This document shows, in pieces, positions 8,553-17,890 of a stretch of DNA of 64,000 nucleotides. The notes under the pieces were generated by a model. That model had not been told where the DNA came from. It made no database searches and worked only from the letters and a program-made list of their open reading frames with translations. The translations under genes were made by a program, and so were the position numbers. Positions within the stretch are counted from its first letter, which is position 1. The number at the start of each line of letters is the position of its first letter. Origin of the DNA: Oceanimonas pelagia (lineage in GTDB: Bacteria; Pseudomonadota; Gammaproteobacteria; Enterobacterales; Aeromonadaceae); the NCBI RefSeq assembly GCF_030849025.1, contig NZ_CP118224.1, positions 1,410,001 to 1,474,000 on the forward strand, given 5' to 3'.

Positions 8553-9827
8553 TCAGGCCGTGGCCAGCGGCGTGCCCCGCTGGGCCCAGGGTTTTTCCTC
8601 TATGGGCAGATGCGCCAGGGCCGAGAGGGCACCAAAGCCCACGCCAATCCACCAGACCATCAGGTAATTGGAGTGCAGATCATAAAGGGTGCCCCCCAGC
8701 CAGACCCCCATGAAACCGCCCAGCTGATGGGAGAAAAACACCAGGCCATACAGGGTGCCCATATAGCGCAGTCCGTATATCTGGGCCACCAGGCCGGAGG
8801 TAAGGGGCACGGTCGCCAGCCAGAGCGCGCCCATGGCCATGGAGAACAGCACCACGCTTTCCGGAGTAATCGGGTTGAGAATAAACACCGCCGACACCAG
8901 GGTGCGCAGGGCGTAAATGCCCGCCAGCAGATACTTGCGTGAATAACGGTTACCCAGCCAGCCGGCCAGCAGGGTGCCGCCGATATTGAACAGGCCGATA
9001 AGGGCAATGGCCATGGCGCCCAGACCGGAAGTGGAACTTACCCCCAGGGCCTGGATGATGCTGTCGGGCGCAATGGCGCTGCACATTTCGGCGATAAAGG
9101 CCGGAAAATGGGCGGTAATAAACGCCAGCTGATAGCCGCAGGAGAAAAAGCCGATAAAAATAAACAGAAAGGACGGATCCTTCAGGGCCCGCTTCAGCAC
9201 CACACTCATGTCTTCATCCTGGGCCCCCCTGGCCGCCGGCGGCGGCACCCGCATCAGCCCCAGGGCCAGCAGCGAAAGCAGAATAAAGCCCGCCAGGCAG
9301 ACGAACACCGACTGCCAGGGCAGGTGATCCAGCAACAGCTGGGTCAGGGGCGGTCCCACTATCTGCCCGGCCGAGCCGGCGGCGGTAACAATGCCCAGCG
9401 CCAGGGAGCGGTGCTGATCCGAGGCCGCCCGGCCCACCACGGCGAGGATCACACCAAAGCCGGTGCCGGCAATGCCAAAGCCCACCAGTATTTCCAGCAG
9501 CTGATGCTGGCCGGGGGTGATGGCCAGGGCGGAGAGCACCATGCCCACCACGTAACAGGCCACCCCGGCCACAATCGCCTTGCGGTCGCCGTACTTTTCG
9601 GCGAGGGCGCTGAACAGCGGCTGGCCTATGCCCCAGAACAGGTTCTGCAGGGCGAGGGCAAAGGAGAAGTCGGCCCGTGGCCAGTTAAATTCCTCGGCAA
9701 TGGGTAACTGAAACAGCCCAAATGAAGCCCGAACGGAAAAGCTCACCAGAATGATGATGCAGCCACCGAGCAGCACGGGATTCAGCAGCGCAGGGGCAGG
9801 AGAAGAAGAGGATGTACCTGGGGCCAT
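8553..9827 (-). CDS. MFS transporter, monocarboxylate-porter-like
   Basis: A 12-helix major facilitator carrier of 424 residues. The N-half shows the A-motif-like segment ALAEKYGDRKAIVAG between helices 2 and 3, and the C-half shows LAGWLGNRYSRKYLLAG. The opening SFGLFQLPIAEEFNWPRADF resembles the MCT/OFA group of monocarboxylate or oxalate carriers. The substrate is unknown. ATG 9827 is preceded by AGGA at good spacing. The gene is monocistronic and convergent with the AttH-type lipoprotein gene. Confidence 0.88.
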   Translation of the reverse strand: MAPGTSSSSPAPALLNPVLLGGCIIILVSFSVRASFGLFQLPIAEEFNWPRADFSFALALQNLFWGIGQPLFSALAEKYGDRKAIVAGVACYVVGMVLSALAITPGQHQLLEILVGFGIAGTGFGVILAVVGRAASDQHRSLALGIVTAAGSAGQIVGPPLTQLLLDHLPWQSVFVCLAGFILLSLLALGLMRVPPPAARGAQDEDMSVVLKRALKDPSFLFIFIGFFSCGYQLAFITAHFPAFIAEMCSAIAPDSIIQALGVSSTSGLGAMAIALIGLFNIGGTLLAGWLGNRYSRKYLLAGIYALRTLVSAVFILNPITPESVVLFSMAMGALWLATVPLTSGLVAQIYGLRYMGTLYGLVFFSHQLGGFMGVWLGGTLYDLHSNYLMVWWIGVGFGALSALAHLPIEEKPWAQRGTPLATA

Positions 9828-10055
9828 TGTGATTTCCTGTTGATCGTTCGCAACGCGGCTCGGCGCGTGCTCACGGGTTCGGGCAAGCATTTTAGTGTGC
9901 GCCGGCCGACGTTTCCAAGCGGTAAAACGGTGCGCGGCCTCACAGTCCGGGCACGAATGGCCGAGGCGGGAGCTGGCGCGCCGGACCATGCTCATTGGTG
10001 AAAACCGACGTACAATGCAGTGAATCACACAGCGTGAAATCAACACGGGCAAGGT

Positions 10056-11024
10056 ATGGAACTGCTTTTTCTCGGCACCTCGTCGGGCACGCCCACCAAA
10101 ACCCGCAGCCTGTCGGCGGTGGCGCTGCGCAGGCACAAGGCCAGGTCCTGGCTGCTGGTGGACTGCGGCGAAGGCACCCAGCACCGGCTGTTGCGTGCGC
10201 CGCTGTCGCTGCACTGGTTGCAGGCGGTGTGCATTACCCACCTGCACGGCGATCACTGCTACGGCCTGCCCGGTCTGCTGGCCAGCGCCGGGCTGAACGG
10301 ACGCACCGCGCCGCTCACCCTTATCGGTCCGGCAGGCTTGCAGGGCTGGATTGAACATACCGCGGCCATGAGCCAGTTGCAGCTGAACTTTGCGCTGCGC
10401 TTTATCAGCGTGGAAACGCTGGCCGGCGGGCGTACTTCGCTGGCGTTGGAGGGCTTCGATATTACCGCCTGCGCCTTGTCGCACCGGCTGCCGTGTTTTG
10501 CCTATGGCTTTACCGAAACCGGCCTGCCGGGGCGGCTCGACACCGACCGGCTTAAAGCCGATGGCGTGCCCGCCGGTCCGTTGTGGGGAAAACTGCACCG
10601 GGGCGAGGTGGTCAGCCTTGATGATGGCCGGGTGCTGGCCGGGCGCGACTACCAGCTGGCACCGCCCAGACCACGCAAGCTGGTGATCGGCGGCGACAAC
10701 GACACCCCCGCCTTGCTGAAGGAGGCGGTTAACGAGGCCGACGTGCTGGTGCACGAGGCCACCTACACCGAGGAAGTGGCGGCAAAGGTGGGCCCCGAGC
10801 CGCAACACAGCAGTGCTGCCGCCGTGGCCGCCTTTGCCGAGCGGGCCGGCGTGCCCAACCTGGTACTGACCCACTTCAGCCCCCGTTACCGGGACGGGGG
10901 CGCGGGGCTGACGGTGGCCAGCCTTGAGCGGGAAGCGCGGGCGCACTACAGCGGCCGGCTGCTGATGGCCGAAGATCTGGCCATGTACCGGTTAAACAGG
11001 GCAGGGGAGCTGAGCCGGGTTTGA
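10056..11024 (+). CDS. rnz: Ribonuclease Z
   Basis: A metallo-beta-lactamase-fold endoribonuclease of 322 residues that trims tRNA 3' ends. The zinc site motif is THLHGDHCYGLPGLL near residue 62, and the opening is MELLFLGTSSGTPTKTR. Further metal ligands are seen in the LVHEATY and LVLTHFSPRY regions. The length matches ElaC-type enzymes. It is convergent with the copper response regulator, with only 12 nt between the stops. Confidence 0.95.
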   Translation: MELLFLGTSSGTPTKTRSLSAVALRRHKARSWLLVDCGEGTQHRLLRAPLSLHWLQAVCITHLHGDHCYGLPGLLASAGLNGRTAPLTLIGPAGLQGWIEHTAAMSQLQLNFALRFISVETLAGGRTSLALEGFDITACALSHRLPCFAYGFTETGLPGRLDTDRLKADGVPAGPLWGKLHRGEVVSLDDGRVLAGRDYQLAPPRPRKLVIGGDNDTPALLKEAVNEADVLVHEATYTEEVAAKVGPEPQHSSAAAVAAFAERAGVPNLVLTHFSPRYRDGGAGLTVASLEREARAHYSGRLLMAEDLAMYRLNRAGELSRV

Positions 11025-11036
11025 GCTTCGTGAGGG

Positions 11037-11714
11037 TTACCGGTCGGTATCCAGGGTGTAGCCCATGCCCCGCACCGTGTGGATCAGCCGGGGTTCAAAG
11101 CCGTCGTCTATCTTGCCGCGCAGCCGGCGAATGGACACGTCGATCACATTGGTGTCGCTGTCGAAGTTCATGTCCCACACCAGGGAGGCAATCAGCGAGC
11201 GGGGCAGCACTTCCCCTTGCCGGCGCACCAGCAGCTCCAGCAGGGCGAATTCCTTGTTGGTGAGGTGAATGGGGCTCCCGGCGCGCCACACCTGGCGCCG
11301 GGGCAAGTCCAGCACCAGATCGGCTACCTGCAGCCGGTGCTCCTCCTGGCGGGGCGCACCGCGGCGCAGCAGGCTGCGTACCCGGGCCAGCAGCTCGGCA
11401 AAGGCAAAGGGCTTCACCAGATAGTCGTCGGCGCCCAGCTCCAGGCCGCGCACTCTGTCTTCCACGCTGTCCCGGGCGGTCAGAAACAGCACCGGCATCT
11501 GCCGGCCCTGCTCCCGCAGCGCCGCCACGATGCGCCAGCCGTCCAGATCCGGCAGCATCACGTCCACCACCACCAGATCGTAAGGCTCGGCGCTGGCCTG
11601 GTGCAGGCCGTCGAGGCCGTTGCGCACCAGATCCACCACCAGGCCGGCTTCGCGCAGGCCCTTTTGCAGATAGTCGCCGGTGCTTTGTTCATCCTCGATG
11701 ATCAGCAGTTTCAT
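11037..11714 (-). CDS. copR: Copper-type two-component response regulator (CusR/CopR-like)
   Basis: An OmpR-family regulator of 225 residues. The receiver domain has the phospho-acceptor Asp in [13 protein letters not shown] and the conserved Lys in [16 protein letters not shown]. The C-terminal winged helix includes [20 protein letters not shown] and ends at VRGMGYTL. It is divergent from copA, and a perfect CusR-type palindrome lies between them. Its likely kinase is at the far end of the copper cluster (15570-17009), transcribed in the same direction but separated by five genes. Confidence 0.93.
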   Translation of the reverse strand: MKLLIIEDEQSTGDYLQKGLREAGLVVDLVRNGLDGLHQASAEPYDLVVVDVMLPDLDGWRIVAALREQGRQMPVLFLTARDSVEDRVRGLELGADDYLVKPFAFAELLARVRSLLRRGAPRQEEHRLQVADLVLDLPRRQVWRAGSPIHLTNKEFALLELLVRRQGEVLPRSLIASLVWDMNFDSDTNVIDVSIRRLRGKIDDGFEPRLIHTVRGMGYTLDTDR

Positions 11715-11808
11715 GGGCAGCTCCGTGGGACAGGGTAACCCGATGATGGCGCACTTTGCGGCCTGTGCTCAAGCCCGTGGTGGCGGATTGCGGCTTTTGT
11801 CGCCACAG

Positions 11809-11826
11809 AATGACAATTTTGTCATT
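11809..11826. promoter_or_regulatory. CusR/CopR-type copper box
   Basis: AATGACAATTTTGTCATT is a perfect 18-bp palindrome between the divergent copR and copA genes. It matches the known CusR/CopR operator core (ATGACAA-N2-TTGTCAT) of enterobacterial and pseudomonad copper systems. It probably activates copA and perhaps autoregulates copR. Confidence 0.88.
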
Positions 11827-11898
11827 TTCCCGTCATGTTGGCTTCAGGTGCGCCTTTCTATGCTGTGCAGATGACGACTGGCAATAATAGGGAATGTG

Positions 11899-13752
11899 AT
11901 GACACAGCCAAAAAACACGCTCAACCTGCCCCGGCGGCGCTTTGTGCAGGGCCTGGCCGCGGGCGGCGTGGTGCTGGGGCTGGCCCCCATGCTGGCCTCG
12001 GCCAGACAGCCGGCCCCCGGCACCGTTACCGGTCATGTGCCCACGCTCTCCGGCACCGAGTTTGATCTGGTGATCGACGAAACCCCGGTGAATTTCACCG
12101 GCAAGGCGCGCATGGCCACCACCATCAACGGCTCCATTCCGGGTCCGACCCTGCGTATGCGTGAGGGTGATACCGTCACCATTCGGGTGACCAACCGGCT
12201 CAAGGAGCCCACTTCCATTCACTGGCACGGCATCATTCTGCCCTTTGAAATGGACGGCGTGCCCGGCATCAGCTTTGCCGGCATTCCCCCGGGCGAAACC
12301 TTTACCTACCGTTACACCCTGGAGCAGAGCGGCAGCTACTGGTATCACTCCCATTCGGGCATGCAGGAGCTGACCGGCATGTACGGTGCGCTGATTGTGG
12401 ATCCGGCCGATGCCGACACCATCAAGGCCGATCGGGAGCATGTGGTGGTGTTGTCGGACTGGACCGACGAAAACCCCATGCGGGTGTTTGGCAAGCTGAA
12501 AAATCAGGGCGATTACTACAACTTCAACCAGCCCACGGTGGCGGATTTTTTCCGCGATATGGTCAGTGGCGGTGTGGGCGCGGCGCTGGAAAAGCGGCAA
12601 ATGTGGAACCAGATGCGCATGAGCCCGAGCGATCTGGCGGACCTGTCTGCCGAAACCCTGACCTACCTGATGAACGGCACCACGCCCGCCGGCAACTGGA
12701 CCGGGCTGTTCAAGCCCGGGGAGCGGGTGCGGCTGCGTTTTATCAACGGCGCCGGCAACACCTTTTACGATGTGCGCATTCCCGGGCTGAAGCTGACCGT
12801 GGTGCAGGCCGATGGCCTCAACGTGGCGCCGGTGGAGGTGGATGAATTCCGCTTTGGCCCCGGTGAAACCTACGATGTTCTGGTGGAGCCCACCGCCGAG
12901 GCCTACACCCTGTTTGCCCAGGCCATGGACCGCACCGGTTACGCCCGGGGCACCCTGGCCACCCGCGAAGGGCTGAGTGCGGCGGTGCCGCCGCTGGATG
13001 AACCTCAAGCCCTGACCATGGCGGACATGATGGGCAGCATGGATCATGGCGCCATGGGCCACGGCAATATGGCGGGTATGGATCATTCGGCCATGGGTCA
13101 CGGTGCCATGCAGAACATGGCGGGCATGGATCACGCGGCCATGGGTCACGGTGCCATGCAGAACATGGCGGGCATGGACCACGCAGCCATGGGCCATGGC
13201 GCCATGACGGGAGGACTGGCGGCGGCCAGCAAGGAGGTGCGGCACGCCAGCACCGAATATGGCCCCAGTGTGGACATGCGGGTAGACACGCCCCGCACCA
13301 ACCTGGATGACCCCGGGGTGGGCCTGCGCAATAACGGCCGGCGGGTACTTACCCTGGCGGATCTGCGCACCCCCGGCGGCCCCATGGATCCCCGGCCCCC
13401 CGAGCGGGAGATTGAGCTGCACCTTACCGGCAACATGGAGCGCTACACCTGGTCGTTCGACGGTGTCGAGTTTGGCGGCTCCACCCCCATTCACCTGAAT
13501 TACGGTGAGCGGGTGCGCATTATTCTGCACAACGACACCATGATGACTCACCCCATGCATCTGCACGGCATGTGGAGCGAGCTGGAAAGCCCGGACGGCG
13601 AGTTTTTGTGCCGCCGGCACACCATTCCGGTGCAGCCGGCCCAGCGCATCAGTTTTCTGGTGACCGCCGATGCCCTTGGTCGCTGGGCCTGGCATTGTCA
13701 TCTGATGTTCCATATGGACGCGGGCATGTTCCGCATGGTGGTGGTGTCATGA
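11899..13752 (+). CDS. copA: Multicopper oxidase CopA, periplasmic copper resistance
   Basis: A periplasmic multicopper oxidase of 617 residues thought to oxidise or bind Cu(I). The N-terminus has a twin-arginine signal (RRRFVQGLAAGG, residues ~11-22). The three cupredoxin domains contain copper-ligand blocks HWHGIILPFEMDG, WYHSHSGMQ, HPMHLHGMW and the T1 block HCHLMFHMDAGMF. A Met/His-rich repeat insert lies near residues 374-436. ATG 11899 follows AGGGA; GTG 11896 is the alternative. The stop overlaps copB as ATGA. Confidence 0.96.
   Translation: MTQPKNTLNLPRRRFVQGLAAGGVVLGLAPMLASARQPAPGTVTGHVPTLSGTEFDLVIDETPVNFTGKARMATTINGSIPGPTLRMREGDTVTIRVTNRLKEPTSIHWHGIILPFEMDGVPGISFAGIPPGETFTYRYTLEQSGSYWYHSHSGMQELTGMYGALIVDPADADTIKADREHVVVLSDWTDENPMRVFGKLKNQGDYYNFNQPTVADFFRDMVSGGVGAALEKRQMWNQMRMSPSDLADLSAETLTYLMNGTTPAGNWTGLFKPGERVRLRFINGAGNTFYDVRIPGLKLTVVQADGLNVAPVEVDEFRFGPGETYDVLVEPTAEAYTLFAQAMDRTGYARGTLATREGLSAAVPPLDEPQALTMADMMGSMDHGAMGHGNMAGMDHSAMGHGAMQNMAGMDHAAMGHGAMQNMAGMDHAAMGHGAMTGGLAAASKEVRHASTEYGPSVDMRVDTPRTNLDDPGVGLRNNGRRVLTLADLRTPGGPMDPRPPEREIELHLTGNMERYTWSFDGVEFGGSTPIHLNYGERVRIILHNDTMMTHPMHLHGMWSELESPDGEFLCRRHTIPVQPAQRISFLVTADALGRWAWHCHLMFHMDAGMFRMVVVS
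13021..13205 (+). repeat. In-frame Met/His-rich tandem repeat inside copA
   Basis: A 48-bp unit encoding AGMDHAAMGHGAMQNM recurs nearly exactly twice, with more diverged copies before and after. The M-x-x-M-x-H pattern is typical of copper-binding loops of CopA proteins. The near-identity at DNA level suggests recent repeat expansion. Confidence 0.85.
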
Positions 13753-14591
13753 GCAAACACACAGCAACAATAAAACAGCTGGCGGGCGCGCTGGCGCTGA
13801 CCGCGCTGCCGGCCCTGGCCCAGATGGATCATGGCGATATGCAAATGCAGGGCGGCCAGCCGCCGGCCGACGCCCGGGATCCCCATGCTTACTCCGGTGG
13901 CTTCACCCTGGACCAAGGCCCCTACGCGCTGACCGGCCCCCGGCAGCTGAAACTGGCCGACGAGCACTGGTTTTACGGTGTGCTGGCCGACCGGCTGGAG
14001 CGGGTTGACAATGGCGATGAACAGGCATTGGCCTACGAGGTGAGCGCCTGGGCCGGGCGGGATTACGACCGGGCGGTAGTCAAGGCGGAAGGCGACATCG
14101 AGCACGGCCGGCTGGCGGAAGCCAGCACCGAGCTGCTGTGGCGCCATGCCCTGACCGCGTTCTGGAACAGCGACCTGGGGGGACGTTACGACACCGGGCA
14201 TGGCCCGGATCAGGGCTGGCTGGCCGCCGGTGTGTCGGGGCTGGCGCCCTACTGGCTGGAGCTGGACGCCACCGCCTACCTGGGCGACGACGGCCAGACC
14301 GCGCTGGCGCTGGAGGCGGAATACGAGTTGCTGCTGACCCAGCGGCTGGTGCTGCAGCCGGCCATTGAGCTCACCGCCTATGGCAGCAACGACGCCGAGC
14401 GCGGTCAGGGCCGGGGGCTGTCGGAGCTGGTGGCCGGTGCCCGGCTGCGCTATGAGATAACTCGGCAGTTTGCGCCCTATGTGGGCTGGGAATGGCAGGC
14501 CGCTCTGGGGGACCGTGCCGATCAGCTGCGGGCAGAAGACGAGGCCACCCAGGAAAACCGCTGGGTAGCCGGGGTCCGGTTCTGGTTTTAA
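13749..14591 (+). CDS. copB: Outer-membrane copper resistance protein CopB
   Basis: A 280-residue outer-membrane protein of the CopB family. A signal peptide ends near LTALPALAQ. A short Met/His-rich segment (MDHGDMQMQGG) follows, then DEHWFYGVLADRLE, DLGGRYDTGHG and a C-terminal beta-barrel ending in phenylalanine (GVRFWF). It overlaps copA by ATGA, so it is translationally coupled. CopB proteins bind copper at the outer membrane with CopA; this assignment rests on motifs and operon position. Confidence 0.94.
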   Translation: MSKHTATIKQLAGALALTALPALAQMDHGDMQMQGGQPPADARDPHAYSGGFTLDQGPYALTGPRQLKLADEHWFYGVLADRLERVDNGDEQALAYEVSAWAGRDYDRAVVKAEGDIEHGRLAEASTELLWRHALTAFWNSDLGGRYDTGHGPDQGWLAAGVSGLAPYWLELDATAYLGDDGQTALALEAEYELLLTQRLVLQPAIELTAYGSNDAERGQGRGLSELVAGARLRYEITRQFAPYVGWEWQAALGDRADQLRAEDEATQENRWVAGVRFWF

Positions 14592-14630
14592 GCTGCAGAC
14601 ATTATTTTTTATTTATCAGGAGCACTATTC

Positions 14631-15122
14631 ATGAAAACCACACTGTCCGTTTTAATGCTGTCCTTGTTGCCCGGCCTGGCGCTGGCCGCCGGTGAGCATG
14701 GCGGCCACCACGACGGCCATAATGCCGCCGCCATGCAACAGCACATGAGCGGCGTGGGCCGTCCCGGCCAGCCGGCCGAGGTCAGCCGGACCATCGCCGT
14801 GACCATGAGCGACGACATGCGCTTTACCCCGTCCGCCATCGAGGTGAAGGCAGGGGAAACGGTGCGCTTTTTCGTGAAGAACGCCGGCAAGCTCAATCAC
14901 GAGCTGGTGCTGGGCAACCTGGCCATGCTGCAGGAGCATGCCGAGATGATGCGAGAAATGCCGCACATGCAGCATGCCGAGCCCAATATGCTGAGCCTCA
15001 AGCCCGGTCAGAAAGGGGGGCTGGTGTGGCATTTTGACCAGGCCGGCACCGTGGACTTTGCCTGCCTGATCCCGGGGCACATGGAAGCCGGCATGACGGG
15101 GCAAGTTAAGGTCGCGCAATAA
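14631..15122 (+). CDS. copI: CopI-like cupredoxin, periplasmic copper-binding protein
   Basis: A 163-residue exported blue-copper-type protein. The signal peptide ends at LALAAG and is followed by a His-rich stretch (EHGGHHDGHN). The cupredoxin domain carries the ligands His in GKLNHELVL and Cys/His/Met in CLIPGHMEAGM. An extra Met/His region (MREMPHMQHAEPNM) sits between them. It lies 39 nt after copB with an AGGAG ribosome-binding site, ahead of a strong terminator, so it closes the copABI operon. Confidence 0.92.
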   Translation: MKTTLSVLMLSLLPGLALAAGEHGGHHDGHNAAAMQQHMSGVGRPGQPAEVSRTIAVTMSDDMRFTPSAIEVKAGETVRFFVKNAGKLNHELVLGNLAMLQEHAEMMREMPHMQHAEPNMLSLKPGQKGGLVWHFDQAGTVDFACLIPGHMEAGMTGQVKVAQ

Positions 15123-15123
15123 C

Positions 15124-15160
15124 ACAAACAGGCCCGCCTTCAGGCGGGCCTGTGTGCTTT
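15124..15160. terminator. Hairpin terminator after copI
   Basis: CAGGCCCGCC (15129-15138) pairs with GGCGGGCCTG (15143-15152) around a 4-nt loop, extended by partial pairing of CACA/TGTG. The T tract after it is weak (GCTTT). It separates the copABI operon from the cytochrome gene. Confidence 0.75.
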
Positions 15161-15202
15161 GGCGACGCCGGGCGAAAGACTCTGGAACAAAAGGGGAAAG
15201 AA

Positions 15203-15616
15203 GTGAGCAAGTCATCGGATTCATCCCGCTGGGTGCTCTGGCTGGCCGGGGCCGTGGCGCTGGTATTACTGGCCATGATCGCCGGCCATTTTCTGATGGG
15301 CGGCCGTTTTATGTGGGGGGACATGCCCCACGACCGGGCCCTCTCGGCACGGGGTCAGGCCGCTTACGGTGAATACTGTGCGGCCTGTCATGGCGCCGAT
15401 CTCAGGGGCACACGCCAGGGGCCACCTTTTATTCACAAGGTTTACGAGCCGTCCCACCATGGCGATGAGGCCTTTTACCGGGCCGCCGCCAACGGCGTGC
15501 GTGCCCATCACTGGCGCTTTGGCGACATGCCGCCGGTGGCGGGCGTGAGCCGAGACGAGCTGCGCGCCATTATTGCCTATGTGCGGGAGCAGCAGCGCCG
15601 TCACGGCATAGACTGA
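15203..15616 (+). CDS. Membrane-anchored class I cytochrome c
   Basis: A 137-residue c-type cytochrome with one N-terminal membrane anchor (residues ~10-32) and a periplasmic heme domain. The heme-binding motif is CAACH (near residue 61) and the probable axial Met is in FGDMPPV. The GTG start at 15203 is chosen because AAGGGGAAAG sits just upstream; the frame is open further but crosses the copI terminator. It sits inside the copper cluster and may take electrons from CopA or serve copper redox chemistry (inference). The 3' end overlaps the convergent kinase gene by 47 nt. Confidence 0.88.
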   Translation: MSKSSDSSRWVLWLAGAVALVLLAMIAGHFLMGGRFMWGDMPHDRALSARGQAAYGEYCAACHGADLRGTRQGPPFIHKVYEPSHHGDEAFYRAAANGVRAHHWRFGDMPPVAGVSRDELRAIIAYVREQQRRHGID

Positions 15617-17009
15617 GGCCGGCGCGCGGGAAACGGGCGGTAAAGCAGGTTTCCCGCTCGTCGGAATGCACCGACAGGGTGCCGCCGTGGCCGGTCACAA
15701 TGGCGTGCGCGATGGCCAGTCCCAGGCCGGTGCCGTCGGTGGCGGGCTGACGGGCGCTGTCTGCCCGGTAAAACCGGTCAAACAGCCGTGACCACTGTGC
15801 CGGCGGAATGGGCGGGCCCGGGTTGGCCACGGCCACCGTGACTTCCTGCGGGTTATCCTCGAGGCTAATGCGCACCTCACCCTGTGCCGGCGTGTAGCGA
15901 ATGGCGTTGCTCAGCAGGTTGCTGAAGGCCCGTTGCAGCATGGCCCGGTCACCCTGCACGACGCCCCGTCCTTCACGGTGCAGCCGTACCTGTTGTTCAC
16001 TGGCCAGGGGTTCAAAAAATTCAATCAGCTCGTCGAGCTCATCGGCCAGCTCCAGCGGCGTGCGCTGCAGGGCCAGCCGGCCCTGATCCGATTTGGCCAG
16101 AAACAGCATTTCATTGATCATTCTGCCGAGCCGCTCGGCGGCGCTCAGGTTGGCGTAGAGGGCTTCGCGGTAATCGGCGGCGTCACGGGGCTGGCTCAGG
16201 GCCACCTGGGTCTGCATCATCAGGCTGTTCACCGGAGTGCGCAGCTCGTGGGCGATGTCGGCGGAAAAGTCGGTCAGCCGGCGAAAGGAGTCTTCCAGCC
16301 GGTCCAGCATGTTGTTAAAGGCCTGGATGGGGGCATGCAGCTCGGCCGGCGCCTCGCTCAGGGGCAGGCGGTGGTCCAGCTGGCTGGCGCTGATGCGGCT
16401 GGAGATGCGGGCCAGGGAGCGCAGGGGCTTGAGCCCGGCGCGGGAGGCAAACCAGCCCAGCAATATCGAGATCAGGGCAATGCCGCCGGTGAGCCAGAGC
16501 AGGGCGATGTGTATGTCATCGATAAAATGCTGGTGGTAACGGGTGTTCAGCACCACGCGCACCCGCACGAATGAGGGGGAGCCGGCCAAGGGCGGCAGGG
16601 CAACCCGCTCGGTGATGCTGCGATAGTGCGTGCCGTCGACGGTCCAGCTCTCGGTGAGCGGGGCCGTGTCGGCCCGGGCAAAGGCCGGCAGCGGGGTCGG
16701 GGTGAGGCGGGTGTCTACCAGCAGCGCGCCCTGCGCACCCTGAATTTGCAGAAAGTGATCGCCGTAGCCGGACAGCGCATGCTGCAGCCGCGACGCCAGC
16801 TCGGGCCAGCCGAAGTCGTCATCCTTCAGCCCAGCGGTCAGCAGGTTTTTCACCAGCACCATTTTGCCCTGCAGATCGTCTTCATCCTGGCGGGCAAAAT
16901 GCTGCTCCAGCGACTGCATCAGCACCAGGCTCACCAGCCCCCAGATGGCCAGCATGGTGAGGCTGAACAACATGCTCAGGCGGGCGGTAAGAGAAAGATA
17001 ACTGCCCAT
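15570..17009 (-). CDS. copS: Heavy-metal sensor histidine kinase (CusS/CopS-like)
   Basis: An inner-membrane sensor kinase of 479 residues. It has a helix at ~8-30, a periplasmic sensor domain, a second helix near 165-185 and a HAMP linker. The HisKA box is FSADIAHELRTPVNSL with the phospho-His, followed by the N box (FSNLLSNAIRYTP) and a GTGLGLAIAHAIV G box. ATG 17009 is preferred over a TTG ten codons upstream, as GGAG precedes it. It probably pairs with the CopR regulator at 11037-11714; the two flank the copper genes instead of forming one operon. Confidence 0.92.
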   Translation of the reverse strand: MGSYLSLTARLSMLFSLTMLAIWGLVSLVLMQSLEQHFARQDEDDLQGKMVLVKNLLTAGLKDDDFGWPELASRLQHALSGYGDHFLQIQGAQGALLVDTRLTPTPLPAFARADTAPLTESWTVDGTHYRSITERVALPPLAGSPSFVRVRVVLNTRYHQHFIDDIHIALLWLTGGIALISILLGWFASRAGLKPLRSLARISSRISASQLDHRLPLSEAPAELHAPIQAFNNMLDRLEDSFRRLTDFSADIAHELRTPVNSLMMQTQVALSQPRDAADYREALYANLSAAERLGRMINEMLFLAKSDQGRLALQRTPLELADELDELIEFFEPLASEQQVRLHREGRGVVQGDRAMLQRAFSNLLSNAIRYTPAQGEVRISLEDNPQEVTVAVANPGPPIPPAQWSRLFDRFYRADSARQPATDGTGLGLAIAHAIVTGHGGTLSVHSDERETCFTARFPRAGLSLCRDGAAAPAHRQ

Positions 17010-17055
17010 GATACGGCGCTCCGCGATAATCAACGACAAAGCGCCTACTGTATCG

Positions 17056-17736
17056 TCAACCTTTGAGGGCTGCCAGCAGTGCCTCGGCGGTGGCGCTGGA
17101 TGAGGCCGGGTTCTGCCCGGTAATCAGCAGGCCGTCGGTTACCACATGGCTGCTCCAGTCCGCGCCCTTGCGGTAGTGCCCGCCCTGGCCGGTGAGCATG
17201 TCTTCAATGGAAAAGGGCACGACCGAGGCCAGGCCGACGGCGGCCTCTTCGCTGTTGCTGAAACCCGTGACCCGCTTGCCCTTTACCAGCGGCTCTCCGG
17301 CTGGGGTTCTGGCATGGCACAGCACGGCGGGACCGTGGCAGACCGCCGCCACCGGTTTGCCATGCTTGTACATACGCTCAATCAGGCTGACCGAGGCGGC
17401 GTTGCCCGCCAGATCCCACAGCGGGCCGTGGCCGCCGGGGTAGAACACCGCATCAAACTCTTGCTCGTTTACTTGAGTGAGGGGCAGGGTGTGCTCAAGG
17501 GCGGTCATGGCCTCGTTGTCGGCCTCAAAGCGCCGGGTGTCGTCGGTCATCATGTCGGGATCCCGGCTTTTGGGATCCAGCGGTGGCCGGCCACCTTTGG
17601 GAGAGGCAAGGGTAATGCGGGCGCCGGCGTCCTTCAGCCGGTAGTAGGGCGCGGCCAGCTCTTCCAGCCAGAAGCCGGTGGGCTCGCCGGTGTCACCCAG
17701 GGTGTCGTGGGAAGTGAGTACCATCAGAATGTTCAT
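17056..17736 (-). CDS. DJ-1/PfpI-family protein (type 1 glutamine amidotransferase-like, Hsp31-type)
   Basis: A cytoplasmic DJ-1/PfpI-fold protein of 226 residues. The nucleophile elbow is AAVCHGPAVL with the catalytic Cys near residue 133. The acidic partner lies in GEPTGFWLEELAAPYY at the N-terminus, typical of the Hsp31/YajL-like glyoxalase III or chaperone branch. It has a strong AAGGAG ribosome-binding site. It lies upstream of, and codirectional with, copS (46 nt) but is not obviously copper related. Confidence 0.9.
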   Translation of the reverse strand: MNILMVLTSHDTLGDTGEPTGFWLEELAAPYYRLKDAGARITLASPKGGRPPLDPKSRDPDMMTDDTRRFEADNEAMTALEHTLPLTQVNEQEFDAVFYPGGHGPLWDLAGNAASVSLIERMYKHGKPVAAVCHGPAVLCHARTPAGEPLVKGKRVTGFSNSEEAAVGLASVVPFSIEDMLTGQGGHYRKGADWSSHVVTDGLLITGQNPASSSATAEALLAALKG

Positions 17737-17890
17737 GTCGGTCTCCTTGGTGAACTGAACACATTTTGGCAGAGAAAGCGGATTTCAGTGTAAGAACCGC
17801 CGGGGTGGCGGCGACCAACCATTAACCACTGCAGGGCATCAGACGCCGTGCAGTCGGGTTGCCGAACCATGTTTAAAAAGGAGGCATACC

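Noticed and set aside
11833-13713. 626-codon minus-strand frame across copA
   Set aside because: It mirrors the copA coding frame, including its repeats, and lacks family motifs and a ribosome-binding site.
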